Positions 9,962 through 21,266 of a stretch of DNA of 64,000 nucleotides are shown in pieces. The DNA lies in assembly GCF_011058155.1 (NCBI RefSeq), contig NZ_JAALFC010000008.1, forward strand, positions 36,539-100,538, given 5' to 3'. The notes below the pieces were generated by a model. The model saw only the letters and a list, made by a program, of their open reading frames with translations, had not been told where the DNA came from and did no database searches. Position numbers and translations under genes: made by a program. Source of the stretch: Litoribacterium kuwaitense (GTDB lineage Bacteria; Bacillota; Bacilli; Bacillales; DSM-28697). Within the stretch, counting starts at the first letter, position 1. Each line of letters opens with the position of its first letter.

Positions 9962-10710
9962 TCATAGTGAGGCTGAGGAAGCGTTTGCGTTTATTTGGTT
10001 CTCGCACGCATCACCGTTAAAGCGATATCCAATACCGCGTACAGTTAAAATGTAGTGTGGATTGGCGGGGTCGCTTTCGATTTTTTGCGCAAATTATGAA
10101 TATGAACCATCACTGTGCGTGTGTCGCTTAAACTATTTAAACCCCAAACACGGTTATATAGATCATCCAAGGTAAACGTTTGGTCCGGCTTTTGAATCAT
10201 GCATGCCAGTATCTCAAATTCTTTTTTGGACAAGGAAACTTCTTTACTATTTAATTTACAAACGTGACTCAACAAGTCGACTTCAAGATTTTTAGCATAA
10301 ATGGTTTGTGGTGTCTTCTTCTGATTGCCGCCTTCGTTAAAAAAGGTGTTTCTCCGAATATGTGCTTTTACGCGAGCTATTAGTTCATTTGGACTAAAAG
10401 GTTTGGTAATAAAATCATCTGCACCAAGACCTAAGCCGAGGACTTTATCGATTTCGTCATCTTTACTGGATACGAACAGAATTGGTACTCGAGTGAGCTG
10501 ACGAATCTCTCGACAAACATCAAAACCATCTAAACCGGGAAGTAGTATATCAAGTAAAATGAGATCGGGACGCTCCGCTTTTACAAGTTCCAGGGCTTGT
10601 AGACCAGTACTTGCTGAAATGACTTCATAGTCATTTTTGCGTAAATACAGCGTAAGGATTTCGTTAATCTCAACATCGTCGTCTACGATTAAAATCTTTT
10701 CCTTAGCCAT
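9962..10710 (-). CDS. OmpR-family response regulator, frameshifted near its C-terminus
   Basis: DNA-binding regulator. Receiver domain: [20 protein letters not shown] (phospho-aspartate in LLD), [13 protein letters not shown]. Winged helix: [24 protein letters not shown]. As written, the frame ends at 10045 after 221 residues with an unrelated tail. The next frame continues [21 protein letters not shown], the normal end of this family, to a TGA at 9962-9964. One T is missing from the T run at 10081-10086 (plus strand), so the intact gene would be 9962-10710. The ATG at 10710 follows GGGAGGAG. Its position, convergent with the large histidine kinase, makes it the probable partner; this is inference. 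Confidence 0.85.
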
Positions 10711-10774
10711 GGACGCTCCTCCCTTTGACCGAATTTTGCAAGGGTATAAATAAAGTCATATGATTTGTATAAAC

Positions 10775-10801
10775 ATTATAGGAAAAAAGACGTGCAGTCA
10801 A
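10775..10801 (-). promoter_or_regulatory. Sigma-A promoter of the response regulator
   Basis: On the minus strand TTGACT (10801-10796), 15-bp spacer, TATAAT (10780-10775). Both hexamers are excellent but the spacer is short. It contains a six-base T run, and a lost T, as seen in nearby genes, would explain part of this. Confidence 0.55.
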
Positions 10802-10837
10802 GGTAAAAGAAGGTTGTTTATCCAATTGATTGGGCGG

Positions 10838-10866
10838 TTGCAGGAGCCGTTGAACGTCTTTATACT
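10838..10866 (+). promoter_or_regulatory. Sigma-A promoter of ywiB-argS
   Basis: TTGCAG (10838-10843), 17-bp spacer, TATACT (10861-10866), 43 bases before the ywiB start codon. Confidence 0.5.
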
Positions 10867-10908
10867 TGAATCATTGAAACGATAGGGCAAAGAAGGGCAG
10901 GAAAGAAA

Positions 10909-11370
10909 ATGGCACAGGCGAATCAGTTGTTACCTGTTCGCGTTCAAGTAGATACGTTGATTTACCGTGAAGATGAGCCCCCTGAAGAAATAGCAGTGAA
11001 GGCGAGCGGATTTCGAAAACCTTCTGTCAAAGGGCTATTTTTAGTATACTATGAAGAGGAAGAAGAGATCGGCCGTACCCAGAATGTCGTGAAGCTGGAT
11101 GAGACGGACAAGCCAGTGTTGAGAATTGTACGGAGTGGTGGTCTGTCCATGCAGCAGACGTATGTTGTAAATGAGACGACAGAAGGGCAGTATGAAGTAC
11201 CTTGGGGACAATGGCTTACGACTGTGAAGACGGAAGACATTCATTTTAAAAATACTCAATCTCAGCCGACTGAATTGTTGATTTCCTATTTATTAGATAT
11301 TGGCGGCGCGGGTTTTGCAAAGTATCGCGTAAAGATTACCATAACGGAGGAAGAACATGAGCATGATTGA
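10909..11370 (+). CDS. ywiB: DUF1934 protein YwiB
   Basis: A 153-residue soluble protein of the DUF1934 family, a beta-barrel protein of unknown function. It resembles B. subtilis YwiB in length, in the segment [20 protein letters not shown] and in its place directly before argS. ATG at 10909 behind AGGAAAG. Its last 14 bases overlap the argS start, so the two are co-translated. It is rich in glutamate, ending EEEHEHD. Confidence 0.85.
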   Translation: MAQANQLLPVRVQVDTLIYREDEPPEEIAVKASGFRKPSVKGLFLVYYEEEEEIGRTQNVVKLDETDKPVLRIVRSGGLSMQQTYVVNETTEGQYEVPWGQWLTTVKTEDIHFKNTQSQPTELLISYLLDIGGAGFAKYRVKITITEEEHEHD

Positions 11371-13027
11371 ACAAAACAAACAGCAGATATGTGATGTATT
11401 AAAAGAGGCGGTAGTCAAAACAGGCTTAGTCGAGGAAAAAGACGTGCCCAATGTGATCTTGGAAAAGCCAAAGGATCCGACGCACGGAGATTTTGCTTCA
11501 AACATAGCGATGCAGCTTGCGAAGCCGGCACGTCAAGCTCCTCGTGCGATTGCTGAAGCCATTGTTCAAGCATTTGATCGACAACAGACAGCGGTCAACG
11601 AGATCGACATTGCTGGTCCTGGCTTTATTAACTTCCGCCTTGATACAAAAGTCTATACGAAGGTTGTCAAACAAGTTCTTGATGCAGGCGAGGACTATGG
11701 TAAAGGCGTTCAAGAACAACCACAAAAAATACAGGTAGAGTTTGTTTCAGCCAATCCTACAGGTGATTTACACTTAGGTCATGCGCGTGGTGCCGCTGTA
11801 GGCGATACGTTGTGCAATCTATTACAAATGGCAGGTCATGAAGTTTCACGGGAATATTATATTAACGATGCAGGAAATCAGATTGACCAGCTGGCTCGAT
11901 CTGTAGAAGCACGCTATTTTCAGCTTCTTGGAAATGATGTAGCAATGCCGGAGGATGGGTATCATGGAGATGATATTAAAGCCATTGCGCAAAAACTGCT
12001 CGAAACGACAGGAGAAGCATTCATCTCAATGACTGAAGAAGAGCGTCTGACGCTCTTTAGAAAAGAAGCTCTGGCTTTTGAGCTTGAGAAGCTAAAGCAA
12101 GATTTGCTAGCTTTTAGAGTTCCGTTTGACGTCTGGTATTCCGAAATGTCGCTTTACGACAATGGGAAAATTGATGAAGCTTTAGCGACACTTCATGAAA
12201 ATGGAAAAACCTTTAACGATGATGGAGCCAAATGGTTCCGCTCGACTGAATTTGGTGATGATAAAAATCGCGTTCTTGTAAAAAGTGATGGATCGTACAC
12301 GTACTTAACCCCGGATATCGCATACCATCAGGATAAGATTCGCCGCGGCTTCTCCAAGCTTATTAATATTTGGGGAGCAGATCACCACGGCTATATTCCG
12401 AGAATGAAGGCTGCAATTCAAGCGCTTGGTTATTCGGAAGATATGCTTGAAGTAGAAATTATTCAAATGGTTAATCTGTTTAAAAATGGCGAAAAGTTTA
12501 AGATGAGTAAACGAACTGGAAAAGCTGTAACACTCCGTGAGCTAATGGAGGATGTTGGTGTCGACGCGATGCGTTACTTCTTTGCGATGAGAAGCCCGGA
12601 ATCCCATTTGGACTTCGACATAGATCTGGCAACATCTGAGTCGAATGACAACCCTGTCTATTACGTACAGTATGCACACGCTCGGGCATGCAGCATTTTT
12701 AAACAGGCAACGGAGAAGGGCATTCAATTGGCGCCGGAAGCTCAATATGATCTGCTCGTTTCAGAGAAGGAGCAAATGCTCTTAAAGAAGATCGGCGCAT
12801 ATCCTGAAACCATCCAAGAAGCTGCCGAAAAAAGACTACCTCATCGCATGACGCAGTATGTTCATGAACTGGCAAGTGCATTTCACAGCTTTTATAATGC
12901 GGAGAAAGTCATTGATCCTAATGCGCCTGCTTTGACTCAGGCGAGACTGCATCTTTTACAAGCAGTGAGACAAACATTGCGCAACGCCCTAGCGGTGATT
13001 GGTGTAGAGGCACCTGAAAAAATGTGA
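11357..13027 (+). CDS. argS: Arginyl-tRNA synthetase
   Basis: Charges tRNA-Arg. Class I synthetase of 556 residues, the normal Bacillus length. HIGH motif as HLGHARGAA (about residue 135), KMSKR version of the KMSKS loop (KMSKRTGKA), and the arginyl signature [12 protein letters not shown] before the helical anticodon-binding domain. Two starts are possible, ATG 11357 and ATG 11363, both behind GGAGGAAG; the gene begins inside ywiB. It is followed by a strong terminator at 13057. Confidence 0.97.
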   Translation: MSMIEQNKQQICDVLKEAVVKTGLVEEKDVPNVILEKPKDPTHGDFASNIAMQLAKPARQAPRAIAEAIVQAFDRQQTAVNEIDIAGPGFINFRLDTKVYTKVVKQVLDAGEDYGKGVQEQPQKIQVEFVSANPTGDLHLGHARGAAVGDTLCNLLQMAGHEVSREYYINDAGNQIDQLARSVEARYFQLLGNDVAMPEDGYHGDDIKAIAQKLLETTGEAFISMTEEERLTLFRKEALAFELEKLKQDLLAFRVPFDVWYSEMSLYDNGKIDEALATLHENGKTFNDDGAKWFRSTEFGDDKNRVLVKSDGSYTYLTPDIAYHQDKIRRGFSKLINIWGADHHGYIPRMKAAIQALGYSEDMLEVEIIQMVNLFKNGEKFKMSKRTGKAVTLRELMEDVGVDAMRYFFAMRSPESHLDFDIDLATSESNDNPVYYVQYAHARACSIFKQATEKGIQLAPEAQYDLLVSEKEQMLLKKIGAYPETIQEAAEKRLPHRMTQYVHELASAFHSFYNAEKVIDPNAPALTQARLHLLQAVRQTLRNALAVIGVEAPEKM

Positions 13028-13056
13028 GCAATGAATTTTAAGAAGGGCATTTAGAA

Positions 13057-13100
13057 GAGTGTAGACAAAGGCTTTTTACGCTTTGTTACACTCTTTTTTT
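13057..13100 (+). terminator. argS terminator (GTAGACAAAG family)
   Basis: Stem GAGTGTAGACAAAG (13057-13070) / CTTTGTTACACTC (13081-13093), then a T run to 13100. Its stem resembles the terminators near 4731, 30081 and 35571. Confidence 0.9.
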
Positions 13101-13327
13101 CGATAAAGTTGATACCCTCATCGTCAGCCTATCTGGAAGACGCTTGTCAGTTTAAGCGTGGAGGCAAGCGAAGGGTTCATAGAGAGGACAAGTGAGCCAA
13201 CGATAGGTGGACGTTAAAGCCTCTTGCTTCGTCTGCGGATCTGGAGCCCGGCAAACTTTATGCAAGCGAGGCGTATAAGGCCATTGTCACGATGTGAAGC
13301 GAAAGCTGTTTGTTAAAAATCCAACAG
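13101..13327. other. Gap between argS and cls with partial inverted repeat copy
   Basis: No gene was found. The bases near 13176-13198 (GAGGACAAGTGAG, CAACGATAG) match the reverse complement of part of the 124-bp repeat at 59838 (GAGGACGAGTGAG, CAACGACG). The preceding CTTGTCAGTTTAAGC resembles the palindromic part of that repeat. Similarity is partial. Confidence 0.35.
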
Positions 13328-14520
13328 TTACAATAGACCGGCCATCCACGAAGCGACCTTTCGTTTAAAAGGCTGAGGGTCTTCATGGAGAAGGTTTAAA
13401 GTGAGGGCGCGACTAGCTTTTGCATCCTCATTAAATTGTGTTGTAATTGTTTTTACAAGTGAAGGGTCACTCGTCAAGCAATTGATCTCGCTGTTTAAGA
13501 AAAAACTGCGCCTGTCAAAATTCGAGGTACCTAAGTGAGCCCGTTTTTCATCAAATATACATACTTTTCCATGATAAAAACCTTTTTCATATTGAAAAAC
13601 TTCACCTTCAGCCTTCAACAATGAATCCAAGTATGGGAAGGAAGCTTCTTGAACGAGCGGATGGTCGGTTTTTTGGGGACGAGTAAGGTGACAGAGACGC
13701 CACGCTGCAACGCTTTGAGCAATGCATTCATTATTTTTTGATTAGGAATAAAATAAGGCGATCCTATGTCAATCGAACACTCGGCCTGATCAATGTCTTT
13801 AACCAACTGTTCTGCTAATCCATTCCCATCGGTCATAAGAAATGAGATGTTGACGTTTTGGCGGGAAGGTGCACATCGCTCAGGCTCTCGTTCTCTAAAG
13901 GGTAGGGTTGATGCGTGATTAAAGTCTTTTAAGAATGATGTATGCATATGGTAAACGCCGTTTCCTTGAAAACGTAGGTGATAATCACGCCAAGGACCGA
14001 GTTCAGGATTTCCGCCAAGGTAATCAATCCCAATGTTAAAACCCCCTAAATACCCGATTCGACCATCAATTACGGCAATCTTACGGTGGTTTCTGGCTAG
14101 TGTTGTAAAGGCGAGGTAAGGCAAACGAGGGACGTGGCTAAAGGCAAAAAAAATGCCAGACCTCTTTAATTCAGTCGTCGTTTTTTTATTAATTCGATAG
14201 CCGCCAAGGCGGTCAACGAGTAAATAAACGTGTACACCACGCGATGCTGCCTGACGAAGGTGAGAGAAAAAAAGTCGAGATAGCGCATCGTCTTTAATGA
14301 TAAAAAAGGAGATTGCTACGGAATGCTCCGCTCGATCAATATCCTCGAGCATTTTTTGGAAAAAAGTAGCGCCCTCAACGAGGAGTTCAGGTTTGGCAAT
14401 GGTGTCTTGAGTTGAGAAGGGGGATGTTTTCAGTGCGTGACGTTTTCCAAAATAGTATGAGACAAATAAGAGTATGACAATGAGGCAGATGACAGCTGTC
14501 GCCCAAATGATGGCGTTCAT
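13328..14520 (-). CDS. Cardiolipin synthase-like phospholipase D protein, frameshifted
   Basis: Membrane enzyme that joins phosphatidylglycerol molecules to make cardiolipin. An N-terminal membrane helix (about residues 5-25) is followed by two HKD motifs: HRKIAVID with GGFNIG, and HGKVCIFD with GTSNFDRRSF. The sequence breaks into two frames, 13615-14520 and 13328-13630. Adding one base to the T run at 13669-13674 (plus strand) joins them as PKKTDHPLVQEASFPYLDSL, the normal family sequence, and gives one protein of about 400 residues. The ATG at 14520 follows AAAGGAGGGG. Similar to B. subtilis YwiE/ClsA types; I do not assign a symbol. Confidence 0.85.
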
Positions 14521-14721
14521 ATGACCCCTCCTTTCCATTATAATTAGTATGACCCACTCACCATTGGTTCACTCCATTTCAACGAAAAACTCAGGATTTC
14601 TCCTTTTTCTTAGGAAAAGCTGGCATAGACTGCTTGAAAATGTTTATAATGAGGGATAGTATGAAGTCTTGTCTGGAGCGATATGAGCAGGCATGAAAAA
14701 AGCGGTAAAGGGGAAGCGTTG

Positions 14722-15240
14722 ATGAGTCAAACCAATTTTACTGAAGAACAAATCGCTGAGCTATCTATGCTCGATATGGCTTATGAGATTCTTAAATCAA
14801 AAGGCGCTACAATCGAGTTTCATGAGCTTTTTGAAAAAATTAGTAGACTTAAGCAGTTTACGGAAGAACAAAAAGCGGATAAGGTAGTCCGATTTTTTTC
14901 TGATTTAAATGTCGATGGCCGATTTATGACATCAGGAGATAACAACTGGGGCTTAAAGCGTTGGTATCCAGTAGATACGACAGAGGAAGACCTGGCCCCG
15001 ACAAAGCCGAAGAAAAAGAAAAAACGCTCGAGTCAAATTGATGATGAGGAAGAACTTCATGATTCAGAAGAAGATATTGATCTTGGTGATCTAGATGACT
15101 TGGAAGATTTGGAAGAAGATGAAGCTTTTGAAGCTGAGGTAGAAGATGATAACGCTTTTGATGAAGAAGATCTTGATGAAGAAGACTTCGAAGAAGAGAA
15201 CGATGACGATGATGACGAAGAAGAGGAAGATCTCCGATAA
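14722..15240 (+). CDS. rpoE: RNA polymerase delta subunit
   Basis: Small accessory subunit of Gram-positive RNA polymerase that speeds recycling and changes promoter selectivity. The N-terminal HARE-HTH domain contains LDMAYEILKSKGATIEFHELFEKI, split here only for naming, and DLNVDGRFM...WGLKRWYP. A lysine stretch (KPKKKKKR) is followed by about 75 residues almost all aspartate or glutamate, as in B. subtilis. ATG 14722 is chosen, behind AAAGGGGAAG, because MSQTNFTEEQ aligns with the family start; ATG 14683 is a possible upstream start with weaker spacing. It precedes pyrG, as in B. subtilis. Confidence 0.95.
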   Translation: MSQTNFTEEQIAELSMLDMAYEILKSKGATIEFHELFEKISRLKQFTEEQKADKVVRFFSDLNVDGRFMTSGDNNWGLKRWYPVDTTEEDLAPTKPKKKKKRSSQIDDEEELHDSEEDIDLGDLDDLEDLEEDEAFEAEVEDDNAFDEEDLDEEDFEEENDDDDDEEEEDLR

Positions 15241-15257
15241 AATAAAAATGGGTTCGG

Positions 15258-15286
15258 TTGACTTCTGTAAGTCCCCCGAGTAAAAT
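15258..15286 (+). promoter_or_regulatory. pyrG promoter with GGGC start site
   Basis: TTGACT (15258-15263), 17-bp spacer, TAAAAT (15281-15286), and six bases later GGGCT starting at 15293. Starting at GGGC is the hallmark of B. subtilis pyrG, where low CTP makes polymerase stutter and add extra G residues. Confidence 0.8.
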
Positions 15287-15292
15287 AGATGT

Positions 15293-15379
15293 GGGCTCTT
15301 ACGAATAAGCAGATTCCATGGAAAACCATGCGTAAAGATCAAAAGTGCTCCCGCACAAAGGGGTCACTTTTGTTTTTTT
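15293..15379 (+). promoter_or_regulatory. pyrG leader attenuator (CTP-sensitive reiterative transcription)
   Basis: The leader starts GGGCTC and ends in a terminator: CAAAAGTG (15340-15347) / CACTTTTG (15365-15372) then seven T. The 5' arm carries GCTCCC (15347-15352). In B. subtilis a poly-G 5' end made when CTP is low pairs with this CU-rich arm and prevents termination. All required parts are visible here; the mechanism itself is inferred from the known system. Confidence 0.8.
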
Positions 15380-15584
15380 GTACTTTAGGATGAGGTTCTC
15401 AGCATTGAGATCAAGTATGAAAAAACAAATGGACTCCCCTTTGCATTCTAGCGGAGCACTCTTTATGTGTGGTTTACCTTGTTTTTATTTACAAAGGCAA
15501 AAGAGATGCATACGTCGATTGCCATTTTACGCAATACATGAGGATCAGATAGCTCTCTATAAATTTCTTGATGGGGTGGATTGA

Positions 15585-17189
<1,605 letters not shown>

Positions 17190-17220
17190 TTTGTTAAATA
17201 TTTTCATCTGCATTCAACTA

Positions 17221-17257
17221 AAAAGCGTTCGCCGATTTGTTGGCGAACGTTTTTTTC
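17221..17257 (+). terminator. pyrG terminator
   Basis: Stem CGTTCGCC (17226-17233) / GGCGAACG (17242-17249) followed by TTTTTTT. Confidence 0.9.
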
Positions 17258-17399
17258 GTTAATTGCGTGGGAAGATAGAGACTTGAACGGGAAAAGCTTG
17301 CTGAGTCGTCTCCCCAGTAGCAGAATGTGAAAATCCATTTCATGGCCAGGTGATGTTCTGTCCTCCGATTCAAAACGTGCGTCACTTCGCATTTCGTTG

Positions 17400-17942
17400 T
17401 TATTGCTCGTTTATGATTTCTTTTGTGAGGAGGGTGAGCCAGTGATAGGCCATGATGAAGGCGAGGCTATGGGGCTTGAGGTGACGATTTCCGTCTTCAT
17501 CAAGAAATAAGCCTTGTTGTACATGCAATGGAATAAATACATCGGATCGTTGACTTAGGCCGTTGGATGATGAAGGGCTTTCTGACAGTGATGCTAACGT
17601 TAGCACTTCCAGGCCATGTTCTTGAGCAAGCTGACACATGTGTACGGCTTCGGGATCATCTTCCCAAGGCACTGAGATGAGTAAACGGTCGGTTGGGGCG
17701 CACTTGGAAAATTGGTCTATCGCTTGCTCGCTAAGAATAGGTTTAAGTTGTAAAATCGATTGGTCTGAGCTATGTTCAGCAAGCGTTAAGACGAGATGAC
17801 CTTCATTTTTTGTATACGCATAGATTGTTCCTTGGCTAGTGATCGCTTGGGCAAGAAGGCGTGCTCCGTCTTCATATGATGGCTCTTCTACAGCCATTTT
17901 TTTAAAGTGCCCTAAGGCTTGGGTTGGAATGATTTGAAACAA
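17400..17942 (-). CDS. ywjG: DUF2529 protein YwjG
   Basis: A 180-residue protein with a SIS-like fold expected from its family, function unknown. It lies between pyrG and spo0F on the opposite strand, the B. subtilis arrangement. Recognisable segments: EDGARLLAQAI near the start, DRLLISVPWEDDPEA in the middle and LFLDEDGNRHLKPHSLAFIMAYH, part of which is conserved at the C-terminus. The TTG at 17942 (MFQIIPTQALGHF) is chosen because it aligns with the family start and has AAAGGGG at proper spacing; the ATG at 17960 would overlap that ribosome site. Confidence 0.8.
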   Translation of the reverse strand: MFQIIPTQALGHFKKMAVEEPSYEDGARLLAQAITSQGTIYAYTKNEGHLVLTLAEHSSDQSILQLKPILSEQAIDQFSKCAPTDRLLISVPWEDDPEAVHMCQLAQEHGLEVLTLASLSESPSSSNGLSQRSDVFIPLHVQQGLFLDEDGNRHLKPHSLAFIMAYHWLTLLTKEIINEQ

Positions 17943-17975
17943 ATGAATCCCCTTTCTCATCCGTATGTTTCTTAG

Positions 17976-17987
17976 TTTTTTCGACAG
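17976..17987. promoter_or_regulatory. Candidate Spo0A box between ywjG and spo0F
   Basis: TTTTTCGACAGG contains TTCGACA, the reverse complement of the Spo0A box TGTCGAA. It is about 90 bases upstream of the spo0F sigma-H promoter. B. subtilis spo0F is under Spo0A control; the match here is one short motif only. Confidence 0.4.
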
Positions 17988-18076
17988 GTGGGTACGACCT
18001 GTTCTTATTTATCCTACAATAAAAGACAATTCTCTCCAAATTTTCTTTTCTTTCGAGGTGAATCGACTTCTGATAA

Positions 18077-18103
18077 GAAGGATAAATTTTTAATAGAAAG
18101 AAT
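18077..18103 (+). promoter_or_regulatory. Sigma-H promoter of spo0F
   Basis: GAAGGATAA (18077-18085), 11-bp spacer, AAAGAAT (18097-18103). Both elements match the sigma-H consensus RNAGGAWWW / RNNGAAT at every position. It lies 72 bases before the spo0F start codon, as expected for this gene. Confidence 0.8.
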
Positions 18104-18175
18104 TACTAATTATACGGTTTTATCGGTAGAATTCAAAAACGACAGATAATTTTCACGAAGGGCGGGGATATACAA

Positions 18176-18546
18176 ATGAAGGAAAAAATTTTGATTGTTG
18201 ATGATCAATACGGCATTCGACTTTTACTAAATGAAATTTTAGTCAAGGAGGGTTATCGAACATTTCAGGCAGCCAATGGGTTCAAGCGTTGGCAATTGCA
18301 AGGGATGAGGATGTTGACCTTGCCCTACTTGATATGAAAATCCCCGGAATGGACGGTTTGGAAATTTTACGTCGTTTAAAGCAAGAAGATCCAGAGCTTA
18401 CAGTCATGATTATGACAGCGTATGGAGAATTAGATATGATTGCGAAAGCAAAACAAATGGGGGCTTTGCATCATTTCATAAAACCGTTTGATATTGATGA
18501 TGTCCGTGAAGTGATTCGCAAGGCTTTACAGCCATCTTCTGATTGA
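18176..18546 (+). CDS. spo0F: Sporulation phosphorelay protein Spo0F, frameshifted
   Basis: Single-domain response regulator that accepts phosphate from sporulation sensor kinases and passes it to Spo0B. The first frame from ATG 18176 (behind GGGCGGGG) reads [20 protein letters not shown] and runs to AANG at 18280, then leaves the family sequence and would stop at 18342-18344. The rest of Spo0F ([18 protein letters not shown], phospho-aspartate, then [10 protein letters not shown] and KPFDIDD) is in another frame. One base is missing at the TT of 18281-18282; a TTT codon there restores a 123-residue protein. Read literally the gene is broken and sporulation should fail; I think sequencing error is more likely because five other genes show the same kind of one-base loss. 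Confidence 0.9.
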
Positions 18547-18590
18547 TTTTAAAAAAACACATATTTTAAAAAACGTAGAAGAATAAAGGT

Positions 18591-18604
18591 AGTCAGCGCT
18601 TTCA
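18591..18604. promoter_or_regulatory. Candidate cre (CcpA) site upstream of fbaA
   Basis: AGTCAGCGCTTTCA; its reverse complement TGAAAGCGCTGACT fits the cre consensus TGWAANCGNTNWCA at 13 of 14 positions. It lies 26 bases upstream of the -35 element, a position typical for CcpA activation. The surrounding bases also resemble the repeat family. Confidence 0.4.
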
Positions 18605-18629
18605 TGCAAAATTCTACTTCGTTCTACAG

Positions 18630-18658
18630 TTGCCGACAACGCTTGTTATTGGTATGCT
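18630..18658 (+). promoter_or_regulatory. Sigma-A promoter of fbaA
   Basis: TTGCCG (18630-18635), 17-bp spacer, TATGCT (18653-18658), leaving a leader of about 110 bases before the fbaA start. Confidence 0.5.
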
Positions 18659-18776
18659 ATGGTTGTTTACCCGAGCTTGTCGAAATGAACGCACTTCCTT
18701 GCTCTACTTATGCGCTTATTTTGAAGAGCTTGGATTTACTATACTTAATCTTTTGAACGGAGGCGGACAAACAGCC

Positions 18777-19640
18777 ATGCCATTAGTTTCAATGAGAGAT
18801 ATGTTAAACAAAGCCAAAGAAGAGAGATATGCAGTAGGTCAGTTCAATTTAAATAACTTAGAATTTACACAAGCGATTCTTCAAGCTGCAGAGGAAGAAA
18901 AATCCCCTGTGATTCTCGGTGTATCAGAAGGTGCTGCGCGCTATATGGGCGGCTTTAAAACGGTTGTTTCCATCGTTAAAGCATTAATGGATGATTATCA
19001 AGTTACAGTACCGGTCGCTATTCATTTAGATCACGGTTCTTCATTTGAAAAATGTGTTGAAGCGATTCATGCTGGCTTTACTTCAGTCATGATCGACGGT
19101 TCACATTATCCGTTAGAGGAAAATATTGCTCTAACTCAAAAGGTCGTCGAAGTTGCTCATCTCCTTGGCGTTTCTGTAGAAGCTGAGCTAGGCCGTATCG
19201 GTGGACAAGAAGATGACCTGATCGTTGACGACGCAGAAGCAGCTTATGCGATCCCTGAAGAGTGTGATCAGCTGGTCCGTGAAACGAACGTTGATTGCTT
19301 TGCACCAGCATTAGGTTCTGTTCATGGCCCTTATAAGGGTGAGCCTAACCTTGGTTTCGACCGAATGGAAGAAGTTATGAATTTGACTGGCATACCACTC
19401 GTGCTTCATGGAGGTACAGGCATTCCGACGAAGGATATTCAAAAGGCCATTTCATTAGGTACAGCAAAAATTAACGTAAACACAGAAAATCAAATTTCTT
19501 CAGCGGCGCGCGTACGCGAAGTCTTAGCCGAAAATACTGAAATGTACGATCCAAGAAAATATCTTGGACCTGCGCGTGAAGCAATTAAAGAAACTGTCAT
19601 TGGCAAAATGCGCGAGTTTGGATCTTCACAAAAAGCATAA
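18777..19640 (+). CDS. fbaA: Class II fructose-1,6-bisphosphate aldolase
   Basis: Glycolytic enzyme, zinc-dependent. ATG 18777 is chosen for GGAGGCGG upstream and because [15 protein letters not shown] matches B. subtilis FbaA; the open frame extends upstream but without family similarity. 287 residues. Zinc and substrate motifs: [46 protein letters not shown]. In B. subtilis a transaldolase gene (ywjH) follows; here murAB follows directly. Confidence 0.97.
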   Translation: MPLVSMRDMLNKAKEERYAVGQFNLNNLEFTQAILQAAEEEKSPVILGVSEGAARYMGGFKTVVSIVKALMDDYQVTVPVAIHLDHGSSFEKCVEAIHAGFTSVMIDGSHYPLEENIALTQKVVEVAHLLGVSVEAELGRIGGQEDDLIVDDAEAAYAIPEECDQLVRETNVDCFAPALGSVHGPYKGEPNLGFDRMEEVMNLTGIPLVLHGGTGIPTKDIQKAISLGTAKINVNTENQISSAARVREVLAENTEMYDPRKYLGPAREAIKETVIGKMREFGSSQKA

Positions 19641-19681
19641 AATGACCCCAATACTCTTGTAAGACAGGTCGAACCAATGTG

Positions 19682-19707
19682 AAAGCACCCCACTGGAGGT
19701 GCTTTTG
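19682..19707 (+). terminator. fbaA terminator
   Basis: AAAGCACC (19682-19689) / GGTGCTTT (19698-19705) followed by T. Confidence 0.85.
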
Positions 19708-19952
19708 CATGTTTACATAAAATTCCATGATGTTGTCTAAAAAAACCGTCGATATGTTTTTACAGGAATTTATCTCTTAAACAAAGAATCGTACAAGCAG
19801 CCACCCAGTGTCTTTCATTTGTATAAATTTGGAGAGAACGGCTCATATTAACCTTAAAGCTTAGGTGAAGGCATGATTTTTACGGTGATTCTTTGTTTTT
19901 GTTTCTAGAGTTTGGCTGTCTCAAGTGGTCATCTTTAAGGCAATGACGAGTG
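19708..19952. other. Gap between fbaA terminator and murAB
   Basis: No gene, repeat or convincing promoter was recognised. It is AT-rich and presumably holds the murAB promoter. Confidence 0.4.
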
Positions 19953-19972
19953 AAAAGGAGCGCATGGATTTC

Positions 19973-21259
19973 ATGGAAAAACTGTTAATTGAAGGAGGCA
20001 GCCCTTTACGTGGGACGGTGAGAATTGGTGGCGCAAAAAACAGCGCGGTGGCATTGTTGCCGGCTTCAATTCTCGCGCAATCACCTGTCACTATCGAAGG
20101 GTTACCTGATATTTCAGATGTTGGTATAATCGCAGATCTTTTAGAGGAGATAGGTGGTACAACGTCATTGGAAAACGGTCGAATTGTCATTGATCCCACT
20201 GAGATGGTCTCAATGCCTCTTCCTAATGGTAAAGTGAAGAAGCTAAGAGCATCCTATTACTTGATGGGAGCAATGCTCGGTCGTTTTAAAAAAGCAGTCG
20301 TTGGGCTTCCTGGAGGATGTTATTTAGGTCCTCGTCCGATTGATCAGCATATTAAAGGATTTGAAGCACTGGGAGCAACCGTGACAAATGAGCAAGGTGC
20401 GCTGTATTTACGAGCGGATAGGTTGACAGGTGCGCGTATTTATTTAGACGTTGTGAGCGTTGGTGCGACGATTAATATAATGCTTGCTGCAGTTTTGGCT
20501 GAAGGAAAGACGGTTATTGAAAACGCTGCAAAAGAACCTGAAATTATTGACGTAGCCACACTTTTAACAAATATGGGCGCGCGCATTAAAGGGGCCGGTA
20601 CGGATGTGATTCGTATTGAAGGAGTTGAACGTCTGGAAGGCTGCCACCATACAATTATTCCTGATCGAATAGAAGCTGGAACGTATATCATTATGGCGGC
20701 CAGTGCTGGAGAGGAAGTCATTATTGATAATGTCATTCCGCAGCATTTGGAGTCGTTAATTGCTAAGCTTCGGGAAATGGGTGCGCAAATTGATACGTCA
20801 AATGACCAATTGCAAATTTCTAAAATGGTTCGGCCGACAGCTGTAGATATTAAAACGCTCGTTTACCCAGGTTTTGCGACTGACTTACAGCAGCCGTTCA
20901 CTGCTTTATTAACACAGGCGAATGGAATGGCTGTCATCACAGATACGATTTATAGTGCGAGGTTCAAGCACATTGATGAGCTACGGAGAATGGGTGCAAA
21001 TGTAAAAGTTGAGGGAAGCTCTGCGATGATTTCTGGTCCTGTGACTTTACAAGGTGCTAAGGTACGAGCGAGTGACCTTAGAGCTGGTGCTTGTCTCGTG
21101 TCAGCGGGTTTAATGGCCGAAGGTGTGACGGAAATCTCCGGTTTGGAACATATTGATCGTGGTTACGAAAACTTAGTGCAAAAATTAGGCTCGATTGGTG
21201 CGAAGATCTGGAGAGAGAAAATGAATGAAGCTGAGATCAAGCACTATCAAAATTCGTAA
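19973..21259 (+). CDS. murAB: UDP-GlcNAc 1-carboxyvinyltransferase, second copy (MurAB/MurZ)
   Basis: First committed step of peptidoglycan precursor synthesis: enolpyruvyl transfer from PEP to UDP-GlcNAc. Catalytic cysteine Cys116 in [12 protein letters not shown], with [17 protein letters not shown] and [11 protein letters not shown]. It is the MurZ type, following rho/fba as in B. subtilis, while the MurAA type is at 47538. ATG 19973 gives the family start [12 protein letters not shown] 19964 is nearer to the AAAAGGAG at 19953 and cannot be excluded. In a short stretch before [10 protein letters not shown] it reads SKMVRPTAV, shorter than in B. subtilis. Confidence 0.95.
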   Translation: MEKLLIEGGSPLRGTVRIGGAKNSAVALLPASILAQSPVTIEGLPDISDVGIIADLLEEIGGTTSLENGRIVIDPTEMVSMPLPNGKVKKLRASYYLMGAMLGRFKKAVVGLPGGCYLGPRPIDQHIKGFEALGATVTNEQGALYLRADRLTGARIYLDVVSVGATINIMLAAVLAEGKTVIENAAKEPEIIDVATLLTNMGARIKGAGTDVIRIEGVERLEGCHHTIIPDRIEAGTYIIMAASAGEEVIIDNVIPQHLESLIAKLREMGAQIDTSNDQLQISKMVRPTAVDIKTLVYPGFATDLQQPFTALLTQANGMAVITDTIYSARFKHIDELRRMGANVKVEGSSAMISGPVTLQGAKVRASDLRAGACLVSAGLMAEGVTEISGLEHIDRGYENLVQKLGSIGAKIWREKMNEAEIKHYQNS

Positions 21260-21266
21260 TTATTTT

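Noticed and set aside
15057..15342. Serine-rich and hydrophobic open frames on the minus strand
   Set aside because: They are the complement of the acidic GAA/GAT tail of rpoE and have no ribosome site.
15345..15584. 79-codon open frame before pyrG
   Set aside because: It starts within the attenuator hairpin, has no ribosome site and no recognisable sequence.
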